Below, piece by piece: positions 63,495-64,000 of a DNA stretch of 64,000 bases. This DNA is from Cryomorpha sp963836915 (GTDB taxonomy: Bacteria; Bacteroidota; Bacteroidia; Flavobacteriales_D; Cryomorphaceae). Every line of letters begins with the position of its first letter. Within the stretch, counting starts at the first letter, position 1. Below the pieces are notes generated by a model that saw only the letters and a list, made by a program, of their open reading frames with translations, was not told where the DNA came from and did not search any database. Where the stretch lies: assembly GCA_963836915.1 (NCBI GenBank), contig CAWILH010000002.1:1488001-1552000 (forward strand), given 5' to 3'. The position numbers were made by a program, and so were the translations under genes.

Positions 63495-64000
63495 ATGAAA
63501 ACACCTTTACTCCTTCTATTTTTTCTCGCTTCCGCCCTTGGTGAGCTTTTGGCGCAAGCCAATGGCACCAGTAGCTTTCAGATTTTACAGACGGTGAGCC
63601 CTGCGCGTGTGGCGGCGCTCGGTGGCAATGCCATTGCCGTGAAAGATGGGGATATCAACCTTGGGCTGATCGCCCCTTCCCTACTCGATTCTACTTCCGA
63701 CCGGCAGATCACCCTCGGCTATAGCAGCCTTTTTGGTGAAGCCAATATCTCCCAGGCCGGCTATGCGCATCATTTTCGATCCTTGGGTACGCTTTCATTT
63801 GCGGTCACCAATCTGGGTTACGGCGACTTCCAGCTTACCGATGAAGCAGGCCAGGTACAAGGCTCATTCAACGCTGGTGAAACTGTTTTTCAAGCGGGTA
63901 TAGGCCGCCAACTTGATGATCGTTTCTCACTGGGAGCGAATGTGAAATTCGTATTGAGCGAATTGGCAGAGTACAAGGCCACGGCACTGGCCGTAGACCT
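63495..64000 (+). CDS. porQ: T9SS protein PorQ-like (3' partial)
   Basis: Starts at ATG 63495 and is open to the window edge (168 codons). A signal peptide (MKTPLLLLFFLASALGELLA) is followed by SSFQILQTVSPARVAALGGNAIAV and NLGLIAPSLLD, the pattern of the PorQ/PorV outer-membrane barrel family. PorQ is part of type IX secretion. Its length cannot be judged because the gene leaves the window. It fits with the many T9SS cargo proteins here. Confidence 0.75.
   Translation, partial: MKTPLLLLFFLASALGELLAQANGTSSFQILQTVSPARVAALGGNAIAVKDGDINLGLIAPSLLDSTSDRQITLGYSSLFGEANISQAGYAHHFRSLGTLSFAVTNLGYGDFQLTDEAGQVQGSFNAGETVFQAGIGRQLDDRFSLGANVKFVLSELAEYKATALAVD

Overview
The window comes from a Bacteroidota chromosome, probably a free-living (likely marine) Flavobacteriia/Saprospiria-like bacterium. 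Three things support this: type IX secretion (T9SS) C-terminal sorting domains on several secreted proteins plus a PorQ-like T9SS protein at the right edge; a SusC/SusD glycan-uptake locus; and promoters of the TAnnTTTG type.

Layout. 1-3.6 kb: end of a T9SS cargo protein, a DUF2147 protein, a CBS-domain protein, a cold-shock-domain protein and an MscS channel. 3.6-7.6 kb: a tandem array of 237-bp repeats split by an intact IS21-family element (3848-6465, target duplication GCGTC). 7.8-13.3 kb: a secreted multi-domain carbohydrate-binding-like protein, a divergent GH13 amylase, a second MscS channel and a 134-bp tandem repeat array. 13.3-25.2 kb: a polysaccharide utilisation locus (SusC, SusD, SusE-like, two GH30 enzymes) with a divergent Y_Y_Y/HTH sensor-regulator. 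A GH16 laminarinase-like gene lies further right (31.8-33.2 kb), so the likely substrate is a beta-glucan such as laminarin. 25.3-39 kb: a glutamate-synthase-like FMN protein, a broken small gene, a lipoprotein, a GT39-like membrane glycosyltransferase and an 1875-residue T9SS cargo protein. 39.5-43.1 kb: a paaG-paaH-paaI-paaJ operon (lower phenylacetyl-CoA pathway).

43.4-60.5 kb: a complete type I-B CRISPR-Cas locus, cas8b-cas7-[DUF4160-DUF2442]-cas5-cas3-[vapB-like-vapC]-cas6-cas1-cas2-cas4, followed by a leader and an array of about 93 repeats of 37 bp. Two toxin-antitoxin-like pairs are embedded in the cas operon. Upstream of cas8b, on the opposite strand, is a small apparent transcription unit: a TAnnTTTG box, a degenerate CRISPR repeat ending in the crRNA handle ATTGAAAC, a spacer-like segment, a second degenerate repeat, a tRNA-like sequence and a strong terminator. 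The first 16 nt of the spacer-like segment match 15/16 a site at the cas8b promoter. This is the architecture expected of a crRNA-like RNA that guides Cascade to repress its own cas promoter, and it is the most interesting object in the window.

Array history is also readable. Four spacers near the leader (1, 8, 14, 15) have near-identical or structurally matching partners deep in the array (74, 60, 53, 62), which suggests repeated encounters with diverged relatives of the same elements. The last seven repeats carry a shared C-to-T variant. 60.6-62.65 kb holds a decayed gene and an IS3-family element. 62.7-64 kb holds a small outer-membrane barrel protein and the start of porQ.

Several otherwise intact genes (cold-shock, GH30, GH16, thiolase) carry single small frameshifts. 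These may be assembly indels rather than real mutations. All calls are from reading the sequence; no database search was run.
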